A DNA stretch of 38,884 bases, taken from contig DBQU01000106.1 in NCBI GenBank assembly GCA_002305765.1, forward strand, positions 1 to 38,884, written 5' to 3'. Positions within the stretch are counted from its first letter, which is position 1; each line of letters opens with the position of its first letter. Under the pieces are notes generated by a model, which saw only the letters and a list, made by a program, of their open reading frames with translations, was not told the origin of the DNA and ran no database searches. Origin of the DNA: Deltaproteobacteria bacterium UBA1386 (GTDB taxonomy: Bacteria; Desulfobacterota; Syntrophorhabdia; Syntrophorhabdales; Syntrophorhabdaceae). This document shows positions 15,684 through 22,732 of the stretch, in pieces. The position numbers and the translations under genes are program-made.

Positions 15684-17732
15684 CTAGAGAGGGCTGTGCG
15701 CTTCCGTGTCGAGAAGGGTCCGCAGTCTCTCCAGCAGCAGGGAGGGCGCTATCGGCTTGGAGAGAAAGTTACTCCTGCTGTCCACGACACCCCTGTCGAG
15801 CACCACGTCCCGGGTGTGACCGCTGACGAAAAGGACCTTGACGGAAGGGTCGAGTTTGCTTATCTCGGAATAGACCTCCATGCCGTTCTTTTTCGGCATT
15901 ATCACATCGATGATGACAAGTCCGATCCTGTGCCTGTGCTCGGTGAAATGCCGGACCGCCTCGTCCCCGTCAGCGGCACCTATAACCGTGTAGCCATATT
16001 CCTTGAGCACCTCCTTCATGAGCTGGAGGGTCTCCCGATCGTCCTCCGCCACGAGGATCGTTTCCGTTCCTGAAGGCATCTTCGATTCCACCTGCCTTGC
16101 CTTCTCCCTCTTTACCCGCACCGACGGGAAGTACAGATGGAACGTCGTCCCCTTTCCCGGCTCGCTTTCCACAGTGATGTACCCGTCATGCTGCTTCACG
16201 ATGCCGTACACCGTCGAAAGCCCCAGTCCCGTGCCCTTGCCCGCCTCCTTCGTTGTGAAGAAAGGCTCGAATATATGCTCCTTGACGTTCTCGTCCATGC
16301 CGTGGCCCGTATCGGTCACGCTAACACGCCCGTAGGTTCCCACCTTGCCGTAACCGTGCTTGTGGATAAAGGCCTTGTCGATTGACGCATGGGCGGTGGA
16401 GATGGTCAGGACGCGGTTGTCCGTCATGGCGTCGCGGGCATTCGTGGCAAGGTTCATGAGGATCTGCTCGATCTGCGTCCGGTCTGCCATTATGGTGACC
16501 TCCCTGGCCGAGGTCTGCACGTGAAGCTCGATGTCCTCGCTGAGAAGCCTTTCGAGAAGCCTCTGCACCCCCGTTATGATCTCGTTGACGCCGTTGGGTT
16601 CAAGGTTCACCGCCTGTTTTCTGCTGAAGGCCAGGAGACTGTTCGTGAGGTTCGCCGCCCTCTTTGCCGACGAGAGGACATGGTCCACGTAGACGCGCAG
16701 CGGGTTGTCCTTCTCCATTTTGACCTGGAGGAGGTTGCCGTATCCGATGAGGGCGGTGAGAAGATTGTTGAAATCGTGGGCGACACCCCCGGCCAGCGTG
16801 CCGATGGCCTCCATTTTCTGGGAATGCCGCAGCTGGGACTCGAGGTTCTTGCGGCGGGTGATGTCTCTGACAGTCCCCTCAAAGTAGTGGGTGCCATTGT
16901 CTCTATCGGTCACGATGCGAACGTTCGTCGATGTCCACATCCTGGTCCCGTCCGTGCGGTACCGTTCCGATTCAAAGTTCTCCGCGAATCCCCGGGCCTT
17001 CAGGATGGCATTGAGGCGCCGGTAGTCCTCGGGATCGACGAATGTCTTCCTTGCCCTCAAGTCCCCGTCCCCCGTCATCTGAAGGGGCGAGTCAAATCCG
17101 AAGATCCTCGCGAGGGCCGGGTTGGCGCTGATGTAGTGGCCGTCGACGGCGACCTGAAAGATGCCCTCCGCCGCGTTCTCGAAGATATTGCGGTACTTCT
17201 CCTCGGCGGCCCTGAGCGCGTCCTCCCGCGCGATGCGGTCTGTGATGTCGTGAAGGATGGCAACGCACCCGCCGATGGGCGCCGCCTCCTCGGAGAGCGA
17301 AGCGCGCACCTGTGATACCGTCACCTCCATGGTGAGGGAAGAGCCGTCCTTTTTCACGAATTCCCAGGAAAAGACAGACCTGTTGTTCCCCGCGATGATA
17401 TCGTCGATGGTCGCGGTAAGGCGGTCGCACGCGTCATCACCCCCTGTGATGATGCGCAGTGTCTTTTTTTCTATCTCGTCCTTTTTCAATTGAAAGAGGC
17501 TGCGGAAGGCGCGGTTGCAGGAGATGATCTTCCTGTCCTCATCGAGCATGAATATCGCGTCGGAGAAGCTCTCGACGAGGACCCGGTAGCGCCCGAGAAA
17601 CTCTTCCGTCTTTCTGGCCTTTGCGATGATGCGCGATAGCTTGCTTACTTCCCTGAGATATTTCCTCCCTCTGTCCTCGGCGATGCCCCTGAAGTAGGCA
17701 ACGATCTTTTCCTTCAAGACATCCCGTTCCAT
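15684..17732 (-). CDS. Soluble hybrid histidine kinase (PAS-PAS-HisKA-HATPase-REC)
   Basis: The 682-residue protein has no membrane segment. In order it shows a short helical N-terminus, two PAS domains (about 45-165 and 175-295), a HisKA helix with the phospho-acceptor H319 in GGVAHDFNNLL, an HATPase domain with NLATNARDAM, DTGHGMDE and GTGLGLSTVYGIV, and a C-terminal receiver domain with D609 in LVIIDVIMPKKNG. Phosphate can thus move from His to the attached receiver. The ATG at 17732 is chosen because it lies 5 bp after the FIST gene's stop and has GAGGAA upstream; the frame remains open further upstream but overlaps FIST. The partner FIST protein is the likely ligand sensor. No DNA-binding output domain is attached. 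Confidence 0.88.
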   Translation of the reverse strand: MERDVLKEKIVAYFRGIAEDRGRKYLREVSKLSRIIAKARKTEEFLGRYRVLVESFSDAIFMLDEDRKIISCNRAFRSLFQLKKDEIEKKTLRIITGGDDACDRLTATIDDIIAGNNRSVFSWEFVKKDGSSLTMEVTVSQVRASLSEEAAPIGGCVAILHDITDRIAREDALRAAEEKYRNIFENAAEGIFQVAVDGHYISANPALARIFGFDSPLQMTGDGDLRARKTFVDPEDYRRLNAILKARGFAENFESERYRTDGTRMWTSTNVRIVTDRDNGTHYFEGTVRDITRRKNLESQLRHSQKMEAIGTLAGGVAHDFNNLLTALIGYGNLLQVKMEKDNPLRVYVDHVLSSAKRAANLTNSLLAFSRKQAVNLEPNGVNEIITGVQRLLERLLSEDIELHVQTSAREVTIMADRTQIEQILMNLATNARDAMTDNRVLTISTAHASIDKAFIHKHGYGKVGTYGRVSVTDTGHGMDENVKEHIFEPFFTTKEAGKGTGLGLSTVYGIVKQHDGYITVESEPGKGTTFHLYFPSVRVKREKARQVESKMPSGTETILVAEDDRETLQLMKEVLKEYGYTVIGAADGDEAVRHFTEHRHRIGLVIIDVIMPKKNGMEVYSEISKLDPSVKVLFVSGHTRDVVLDRGVVDSRSNFLSKPIAPSLLLERLRTLLDTEAHSPL

Positions 17733-17737
17733 GGACA

Positions 17738-18967
17738 CTAGGGTTTCCTCGCGAGGATCGTGAGAACCCCCGTCCAGTCGAGGCCTCTCGTTCTTCCCAG
17801 CAGCGGTGCGAGTTCCACGCCCGAATAGAAACCGAAAAGGGGGATATTGCGCTCGCTGAGGACCTTCTGCACCTGGCCGGCCTCCTCGACACTCGTGTTG
17901 GAGTAGTCCTTTGCCCGGCCCGCGCAATCGATGTACAGGGCAAGAAGGGGTACCTTTCCATCCTTGTCTATCATGTCCACGAGGAGACGGGAATTGTTCA
18001 GAGCGGACTCCACCATCCGGCCGGCATCCCGTACCATGAACTGGACCTCGTCACCCTCTTTGAGGTCGGATTCGAACATCATCACCCCTGACCTGTCGGG
18101 AATGACGCCCAGAATCAGTCTGTTCACGTACTGGTTCTCCCGATACCTTTCGTATCTCTCTCCACAGTGGACCCCGAGGGTGAGATAATCAAGGGGCCGC
18201 TCCTCCTGCCATTCCTCGCTGTCGAAGAGTTCGTTTATCATCTCCACTATAGGTTTGCCGTCTATCTCGTACAGGAGCGGGCCCTGCACCCTCGTCACCC
18301 TGCGGTAGACCCCGTCGAGTGGGGCGCAGCCGTGCGTTATCCGATGGTAGACGGAGAGATCGCCGCCCAGCATGAGAGCCACGAGGCTCTGCGATGCCAT
18401 CGAGGAACCGCGGAACTGGACTGTCCTGTTGAAACCGTAATCACCCAAGAGTCCCGCCCCGATGACGGGAACGGCATCCTCCAGGACCTCTCCGATCCCG
18501 GCTATGAGCGGCGTCGATGAATTCATGATCGGGGGAGATCCTTCCTCGGGTGGAACCTTGATCGAATCGTAGAAGACAAGGAGAAGCCTGTCTTCCGGCC
18601 CGCGGGCGATAGCGGCGGCGACCTTCCTGCCGGCCTCTCTTTCGTTCTCGTTTACCTGCCCGGCCGAAGCCAGTCTGAAGGCGATGAGGTCCGACTCGAG
18701 CACCGCCACCGCTGCCACAGGGTCCCTGTAGGAGAGAAAGTCGTTGGATATCACGCCGATCGCGGACCCTCCGACAACGGGGACGTGGGCTCCCGCAACG
18801 CGTCTTATACCGCGGAAGAAAGCCTCGGGTTCGTTTCTGCCGGAGCAGAAGGCGAGGACCAGGTCGGGCCTCGTTACGCCGCCCGACGCCATTGCGCGCC
18901 TGACAAGGGCATCTCCGGAAATGGCCCGGCCCCTGCCCCCGTCGCAGGCAATACCTATCCTCGTCAT
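17738..18967 (-). CDS. FIST domain sensory protein
   Basis: The 409-residue protein has FIST_N (about residues 30-215; VPVVGGSAIGVIS, a domain hallmark, and VALMLGG) followed by FIST_C (about 220-385; EEWQ, GEEVQF-like GDEVQFMVRD and LLALYIDCAGRA). FIST domains are proposed to bind small ligands such as amino acids and are found next to or fused with signalling proteins. Here the gene is directly followed, after 5 bp, by a hybrid histidine kinase, which matches that context. There is no signal peptide or membrane segment. GGAG lies 4 nt before the ATG. The ligand is unknown. Confidence 0.88.
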   Translation of the reverse strand: MTRIGIACDGGRGRAISGDALVRRAMASGGVTRPDLVLAFCSGRNEPEAFFRGIRRVAGAHVPVVGGSAIGVISNDFLSYRDPVAAVAVLESDLIAFRLASAGQVNENEREAGRKVAAAIARGPEDRLLLVFYDSIKVPPEEGSPPIMNSSTPLIAGIGEVLEDAVPVIGAGLLGDYGFNRTVQFRGSSMASQSLVALMLGGDLSVYHRITHGCAPLDGVYRRVTRVQGPLLYEIDGKPIVEMINELFDSEEWQEERPLDYLTLGVHCGERYERYRENQYVNRLILGVIPDRSGVMMFESDLKEGDEVQFMVRDAGRMVESALNNSRLLVDMIDKDGKVPLLALYIDCAGRAKDYSNTSVEEAGQVQKVLSERNIPLFGFYSGVELAPLLGRTRGLDWTGVLTILARKP

Positions 18968-19168
18968 CGTCTCCGTTTCAACCCCTTTGTTTCCCGTGCC
19001 GTCCCCCGGGGCGTCACATTCCCCCTCGACACGGGGGCACTACAGTGGCGGTCCGCGGTCCACAGCTGTTACACAAGGCAGATTGTCAGGGAATCGCTTT
19101 ATTCTATTTACCAGCATTGGATTTAAAAAGGCAAGCAAAAAGGCTCCTCTGCCCGCGGGCTTATTGCC

Positions 19169-19198
19169 TTGACATTTCACCCCCATCTCTCCTAATCT
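19169..19198 (+). promoter_or_regulatory. Sigma-70 promoter of murI, leaderless layout
   Basis: TTGACA (19169-19174) and TAATCT (19193-19198) are separated by 18 bp. The usual start site, about 7 nt after the -10, would be at or next to the A of the ATG at 19205, so no leader and no ribosome binding site are expected. No other ribosome binding site is visible. Confidence 0.6.
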
Positions 19199-19204
19199 GT
19201 AGCC

Positions 19205-20029
19205 ATGCAAAAACTGGCCATCGGCATGTTCGACTCCGGGGTGGGAGGCATGACCGTCCTCAGGGAGGTCAGGGAACTTCTCCCCCGCGAACACATCATC
19301 TATTTCGGAGATACCGCCAGGGTTCCTTACGGGAACAAGTCCTCCCGGATGGTGACGAAATATGCCCTGGAAAGCGCCCTTTTCCTTCTCACGAAGGGCA
19401 TCAAGCTCCTCATCATCGCCTGCAACACCTCGTCTGCATTCGCGCTCCCGATACTGCAAAGACGGATGCCCGTTCCCGTCATCGGTGTCATCGGGCCCGG
19501 CGCCAAAGAGGCGGTGAGAAACACCAGAAACGGGAGGGTCGGGGTCATCGGCACGAGGACCACGATCAAGAGCATGGCCTACGACCGGTCGATCAAGAAG
19601 CTCGATCCCGGCATAGAGGTCCACTCCCGGGCGTGCCCCCTCTTCGTTCCCATAGTGGAGGAAGGCCTCGAACATGATGAGATAGCAGGCCTCATGGCCC
19701 GAAAGTACCTTGGCGCCCTCAAGGGCTCCGGGATCGATGTCCTCGTCATGGGATGCACCCACTACCCCGTCCTCGAGGACGTCATCAGGAAGACCATGGG
19801 TAAGGACGTGAAGATCGTGCACTCCGGAAAGGAAACCGCTAAGGAGGCCCGCGCCATCCTCGAAGAGAAAGACCTCTTCAACAGACGGGGGCGCGGCAAG
19901 TGCGAGTACTTTGTCACGGACGCCCCCGAATCGTTCCACGAGATAGGGGGCAGGATCCTCGGTGAGCCGCTGACACACGTGAGGTCCCTGAAGGGCCTCG
20001 ACTACCGCGATCTCCTTTTCTCTTCATGA
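19205..20029 (+). CDS. murI: Glutamate racemase
   Basis: The 274-residue protein has all the family motifs: IGMFDSGVGGMTVLRE (catalytic-site Asp/Ser), YFGDTARVPYGNKS, LIIACNTSSAFAL with the first catalytic Cys (near residue 77) and VLVMGCTHYPVLEDVI with the second (near residue 186). It converts L-glutamate to D-glutamate for peptidoglycan in the cytoplasm. The length is normal. It overlaps the priA-like gene by 4 bp (ATGA), so both should be expressed from the promoter just upstream. Confidence 0.95.
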   Translation: MQKLAIGMFDSGVGGMTVLREVRELLPREHIIYFGDTARVPYGNKSSRMVTKYALESALFLLTKGIKLLIIACNTSSAFALPILQRRMPVPVIGVIGPGAKEAVRNTRNGRVGVIGTRTTIKSMAYDRSIKKLDPGIEVHSRACPLFVPIVEEGLEHDEIAGLMARKYLGALKGSGIDVLVMGCTHYPVLEDVIRKTMGKDVKIVHSGKETAKEARAILEEKDLFNRRGRGKCEYFVTDAPESFHEIGGRILGEPLTHVRSLKGLDYRDLLFSS

Positions 20030-21993
20030 TCGCCGATGTAGCCCTCCCGATACCCGTCGGCAGGTCCTTCTCCTACAGAGTCCCCGGTGAACTCGCCCCC
20101 CATATCTTCGAACTCGGGCGTGTCCTCGTTCCTTTCCGGTACAGGGAGGCCGCCGGCGTCGTCATCGCCCTCAGGGAAGGCGAAGAGGAGGGGCTCAAGT
20201 CCGTCGCGGGTGTGCTCGATCTTTTTCCCCTTCTCTCCGACGAGCTTCCGGCATTGCTCCGATGGTCATCGTCATTCTATGTCACGCCCGCAGGGATCGC
20301 GTTCAAACACGCCCTCCCCTCCGCGGGAGACCTCGAACGCTTCCTCTCCGTCGAGTCCGCCGGCCTCCCCGAAGTGGACGGTCTGCCCCTCAGGAAGGCC
20401 ATCAGGAGACTCGGCAGGGCGGGACTCCTGCAACTGTACAGGGAGGGGGCACTCAGTCTTTGCGAGACCCTTACGGGAAAAACCTTTGCCCCGCCCCCCA
20501 CGGCTCCCCCGGGGTTGGGGGAGATCCAAAGGGAAAAGGCCCTTCTCATCGATTCCGTCGAAGAACGGCTGGCGTACTACAACAGGGTCATACCGGACCA
20601 CCTGGGGCAGGGCAGGAACGTCCTCGTCCTTGTCCCCGATTACCATGCCGCCGGGGCGTGGTTCGCGAAGAGACTCAGGGAAGCCTATGGTCCCCGTGTT
20701 CTGTGGTTCTCCTCCGGTACGCCCGTGAAGCAGAGGATGGAAACCTGGTTCAGGGTCCGTCGCGAGGGCGGGCACGTGGTCCTCGGGAACAAGAACTGCG
20801 TCTTTCTCCCTCTTCACGACCTCTCTCTCGTCATCGTCGAGAGATGCGACGATGACGAGTACAAGAACGAGGAGGGGTTGAAGTTCAACGCCGTGCGGGT
20901 TGCCGTCGAAAGGGCGCGGCTCAAGGGGGCCTCCATCGTCCTCGGCTGTGCCGCCTCCTCCATCGACGCGATTCATCTCGCCCGGGCAGACGGTTTCCGG
21001 ATCAGTTGCAATGAATGGCCCACCCGGGGAGGCTATGCGGAAAGAACGACGAACGTCTCCTCCCCTTCGACGGGCGAGATCATCGACCACCTCGGCGCCG
21101 AGGCCAGGGAAGCGGCCCGGCAAGGCGGGCGCGTCGCCATCTACACACCGCGCAAGGACCAGGGCTCGTACCTCAAATGCCATGCCTGCAGGGAGACCCT
21201 TTCCTGTCCGGACTGCGGGGAAGCCCTCACCTACGACAGCAAGGCGGGCAGCCTCGCCTGTCCCGCCTGCCGGGCCCGGCTGGCCTATGAGGGCATCTGT
21301 CCCCAGTGTGGCAGCAGCGCCGTCGGCTTCTCCCGGATAGGAGTACACTTCATCGAGGAACACCTGCGCGCCGCCTTGCCGGACCTCAGCGTCACCCGCA
21401 TAACGGGAGACTCCCTCAAGAAAGAGATAGCCGCCATCCGCAGACAGCCCCAGGGCGCAGGCTCCGTCCTCGTCGGTACCCAATCCCTCTCCAAGCTCTA
21501 CAGCCTCTCCATCGACAGACTCCTCCTCGCACAATGGGAGGAACTGCGAAAGATGGGAGGATACAGATCGGAAGAAAGGACCCATCAGGTCCTTCTCAAT
21601 CTCCTCGACGCCCTCACACCCCGGTCCATCATCTCCTATTCCACCAGAAAAGAGCCCGCTGACCCCCGCGAGTATCTCGATATTTCCTCATTTGCCGAAC
21701 GGGAACTCAGGAAACGCAGGGATGCTCAGTTCCCGCCATTTGTCCGGGTCTTTCTCCTTGAGGCCCGCGCCAAGACCCCCGCCCGGGCCGACGCCATTCT
21801 CAAGAAGGTCCGCACGATCATAGCCGATGGAGCCCTCGAAGGCGCGCTCCTCGGCACCTTACCCCTCGAAAGGCCCCCCTATCACATACGCAAGGTGATA
21901 CTCAAGGGAGATGAAGACCTCCTCAGGGACACCTTCGAAAAGTTCCACGACATCCCCGGAGTCGACATCGAAGCTGACCCGACCAGCTTCTGA
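20026..21993 (+). CDS. priA: PriA-like replication restart protein lacking helicase motifs
   Basis: The 655-residue frame has the full PriA layout: N-terminal DNA-binding domain (ADVALPIPVGRSFSYRVPGE), helicase-like lobes, zinc cluster with all eight cysteines (about residues 385-428; CHAC, CPDC, CPAC, CPQC) and C-terminal domain. Each ATPase/helicase motif is altered. The Walker A position (GVTGSGKT in E. coli) reads DSVEERL at 176-182; the DEEH box reads ERCD at 272-275; GSATP reads GCAAS; and the QVAGRAGR motif VI region reads NLLDALTPR at 525-533. The surrounding sequence still aligns and the frame is uninterrupted, so this is a conserved pseudo-helicase rather than decay. Actinobacterial PriA proteins are also described as lacking helicase motifs. 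A role in replication restart without ATP hydrolysis is inferred. Confidence 0.85.
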   Translation: MIADVALPIPVGRSFSYRVPGELAPHIFELGRVLVPFRYREAAGVVIALREGEEEGLKSVAGVLDLFPLLSDELPALLRWSSSFYVTPAGIAFKHALPSAGDLERFLSVESAGLPEVDGLPLRKAIRRLGRAGLLQLYREGALSLCETLTGKTFAPPPTAPPGLGEIQREKALLIDSVEERLAYYNRVIPDHLGQGRNVLVLVPDYHAAGAWFAKRLREAYGPRVLWFSSGTPVKQRMETWFRVRREGGHVVLGNKNCVFLPLHDLSLVIVERCDDDEYKNEEGLKFNAVRVAVERARLKGASIVLGCAASSIDAIHLARADGFRISCNEWPTRGGYAERTTNVSSPSTGEIIDHLGAEAREAARQGGRVAIYTPRKDQGSYLKCHACRETLSCPDCGEALTYDSKAGSLACPACRARLAYEGICPQCGSSAVGFSRIGVHFIEEHLRAALPDLSVTRITGDSLKKEIAAIRRQPQGAGSVLVGTQSLSKLYSLSIDRLLLAQWEELRKMGGYRSEERTHQVLLNLLDALTPRSIISYSTRKEPADPREYLDISSFAERELRKRRDAQFPPFVRVFLLEARAKTPARADAILKKVRTIIADGALEGALLGTLPLERPPYHIRKVILKGDEDLLRDTFEKFHDIPGVDIEADPTSF

Positions 21994-21997
21994 AAGA

Positions 21998-22033
21998 CCG
22001 CTTGAGCCGCTTGAGCCGTTTGAGTGGCTTGAG
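21998..22033 (+). repeat. Short tandem repeat, 4 x 9 bp (CCGCTTGAG)
   Basis: Four 9-bp units (CCGCTTGAG twice, CCGTTTGAG, TGGCTTGAG) begin 5 bp after the priA stop and run up to the terminator. Their CTTGAG core resembles the reverse complement of the TTCAAG core repeated at 6231-6262. Confidence 0.85.
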
Positions 22034-22044
22034 CGAAAAGAACC

Positions 22045-22076
22045 AAAAAAAAGGAGGCTTTTGGCCTCCCTTTTTT
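22045..22076. terminator. Bidirectional intrinsic terminator
   Basis: GGAGGC (22053-22058) and GCCTCC (22064-22069) form a stem with a TTTTG loop. Eight A residues precede it and six T residues follow, so it can stop both priA transcription (plus) and that of the small exported protein (minus). Confidence 0.88.
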
Positions 22077-22093
22077 CTGTTCGCGATGCGGAA

Positions 22094-22546
22094 CTACTTC
22101 TTGGCCGGAGCCGCGGGCTTCTCAGCCGGCTTCTCGTCCTTCTTCTCTTCCGCTTTCTTCTCTTTCTTCTCTTTGGCCTTTTCCTTCACTGCGCCGGCTT
22201 TCGTCACTGCCTTGGCAACGTTCTTGCCGTCTGCCTCGGTGTAGACTACGTTGACTTTGTCGCCAGCCGCGAACTTTGCCATCTTCTTCACCTTGGAAAC
22301 GTCGAAGGTCATCTCGGTCTCACCCTTGACGACTATTGTCTTCGCCGCCTCGTCCATGGAGACGAAGTCGCCTGCGAACTTCTTCACGCCGGCTTTCTTG
22401 GCTTTCTCGGCCACCTTCTCCTTCACGGGCTTGTCCGTCGCTGCGGCCGGTTTGTCTGTCGCGGCTTTCTTATCCTGCGCCATAACGGTCGTAACGAAGG
22501 CAACGGTGATCAGGATCGCGAGAACGATCATCAATGCTTTCTTCAT
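22094..22546 (-). CDS. Small exported Lys/Ala-rich protein with beta-type core
   Basis: The 150-residue protein begins with a clear signal peptide (KKALMIVLAILITVAFVTTVMA, cleavage probably after AMA-like VMAQ near residue 22). Alternating Lys/Ala/Glu/Pro segments flank a compact core (about 55-110: FVSMDEAAKTIVVKGE...TFDVSKV...FAAGDKVNVVYTEADGK) that looks like a small beta-barrel, also met in uncharacterised deltaproteobacterial periplasmic proteins. Function is unknown. The start at 22546 has a strong GGAGG about 9 nt upstream. A sigma-54 promoter and two palindromic enhancer-like sites lie upstream, next to a gene for a sigma-54 activator, so it is probably induced by an envelope or metabolic signal. 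Confidence 0.8.
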   Translation of the reverse strand: MKKALMIVLAILITVAFVTTVMAQDKKAATDKPAAATDKPVKEKVAEKAKKAGVKKFAGDFVSMDEAAKTIVVKGETEMTFDVSKVKKMAKFAAGDKVNVVYTEADGKNVAKAVTKAGAVKEKAKEKKEKKAEEKKDEKPAEKPAAPAKK

Positions 22547-22602
22547 GCTATTTTCACCTCCTCCCCTTTTGTTGGTCACATTGAGTTGCATGGGGACTGT
22601 GT

Positions 22603-22619
22603 ATGCAGTTGTCGTGCCA
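22603..22619 (-). promoter_or_regulatory. Sigma-54 promoter (-24/-12)
   Basis: On the minus strand the sequence is TGGCACG-ACAA-CTGCAT, against the consensus TGGCACG-N4-TTGCW. The invariant GG and GC are 10 nt apart. The expected start is near 22593, giving a leader of about 47 nt that includes the strong ribosome binding site of the exported protein. Confidence 0.8.
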
Positions 22620-22681
22620 CTATCGCAACAGATTGATATTAAAGGAAAGAGGTTTGGAGTGTCTTTCGGGGAAGCGGCGAT

Positions 22682-22699
22682 AATCGGAAATATCCGACT
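22682..22699. promoter_or_regulatory. Palindromic enhancer-like site 1
   Basis: The 18-mer AATCGGAAATATCCGACT contains the dyad TCGGA-N4-TCCGA (22684-22697). An identical copy lies 33 bp away. It is centred about 98 bp upstream of the predicted sigma-54 start, a normal distance for an enhancer-binding protein. Confidence 0.65.
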
Positions 22700-22714
22700 C
22701 CGGAATGCCCTTTG

Positions 22715-22732
22715 AATCGGAAATATCCGACT
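22715..22732. promoter_or_regulatory. Palindromic enhancer-like site 2
   Basis: This is the exact second copy of the 18-mer at 22682-22699. It overlaps the last two bases of the response regulator gene and is centred about 131 bp upstream of the predicted sigma-54 start. The 33-bp spacing puts both sites on about the same face of the helix (three turns). Confidence 0.65.

Noticed and set aside
17733..17927. Longer N-terminus for the hybrid kinase (start near 17927)
   Set aside because: It would overlap the FIST gene by about 190 bp, and the extra residues are Arg/Gly/Pro-rich with no domain; the ATG at 17732 has a ribosome binding site.
20026..21993. The priA-like gene as a pseudogene
   Set aside because: The frame is full length with no stop or frameshift, and the zinc cluster and flanking domains are kept; only catalytic motifs are lost, which points to a changed role.
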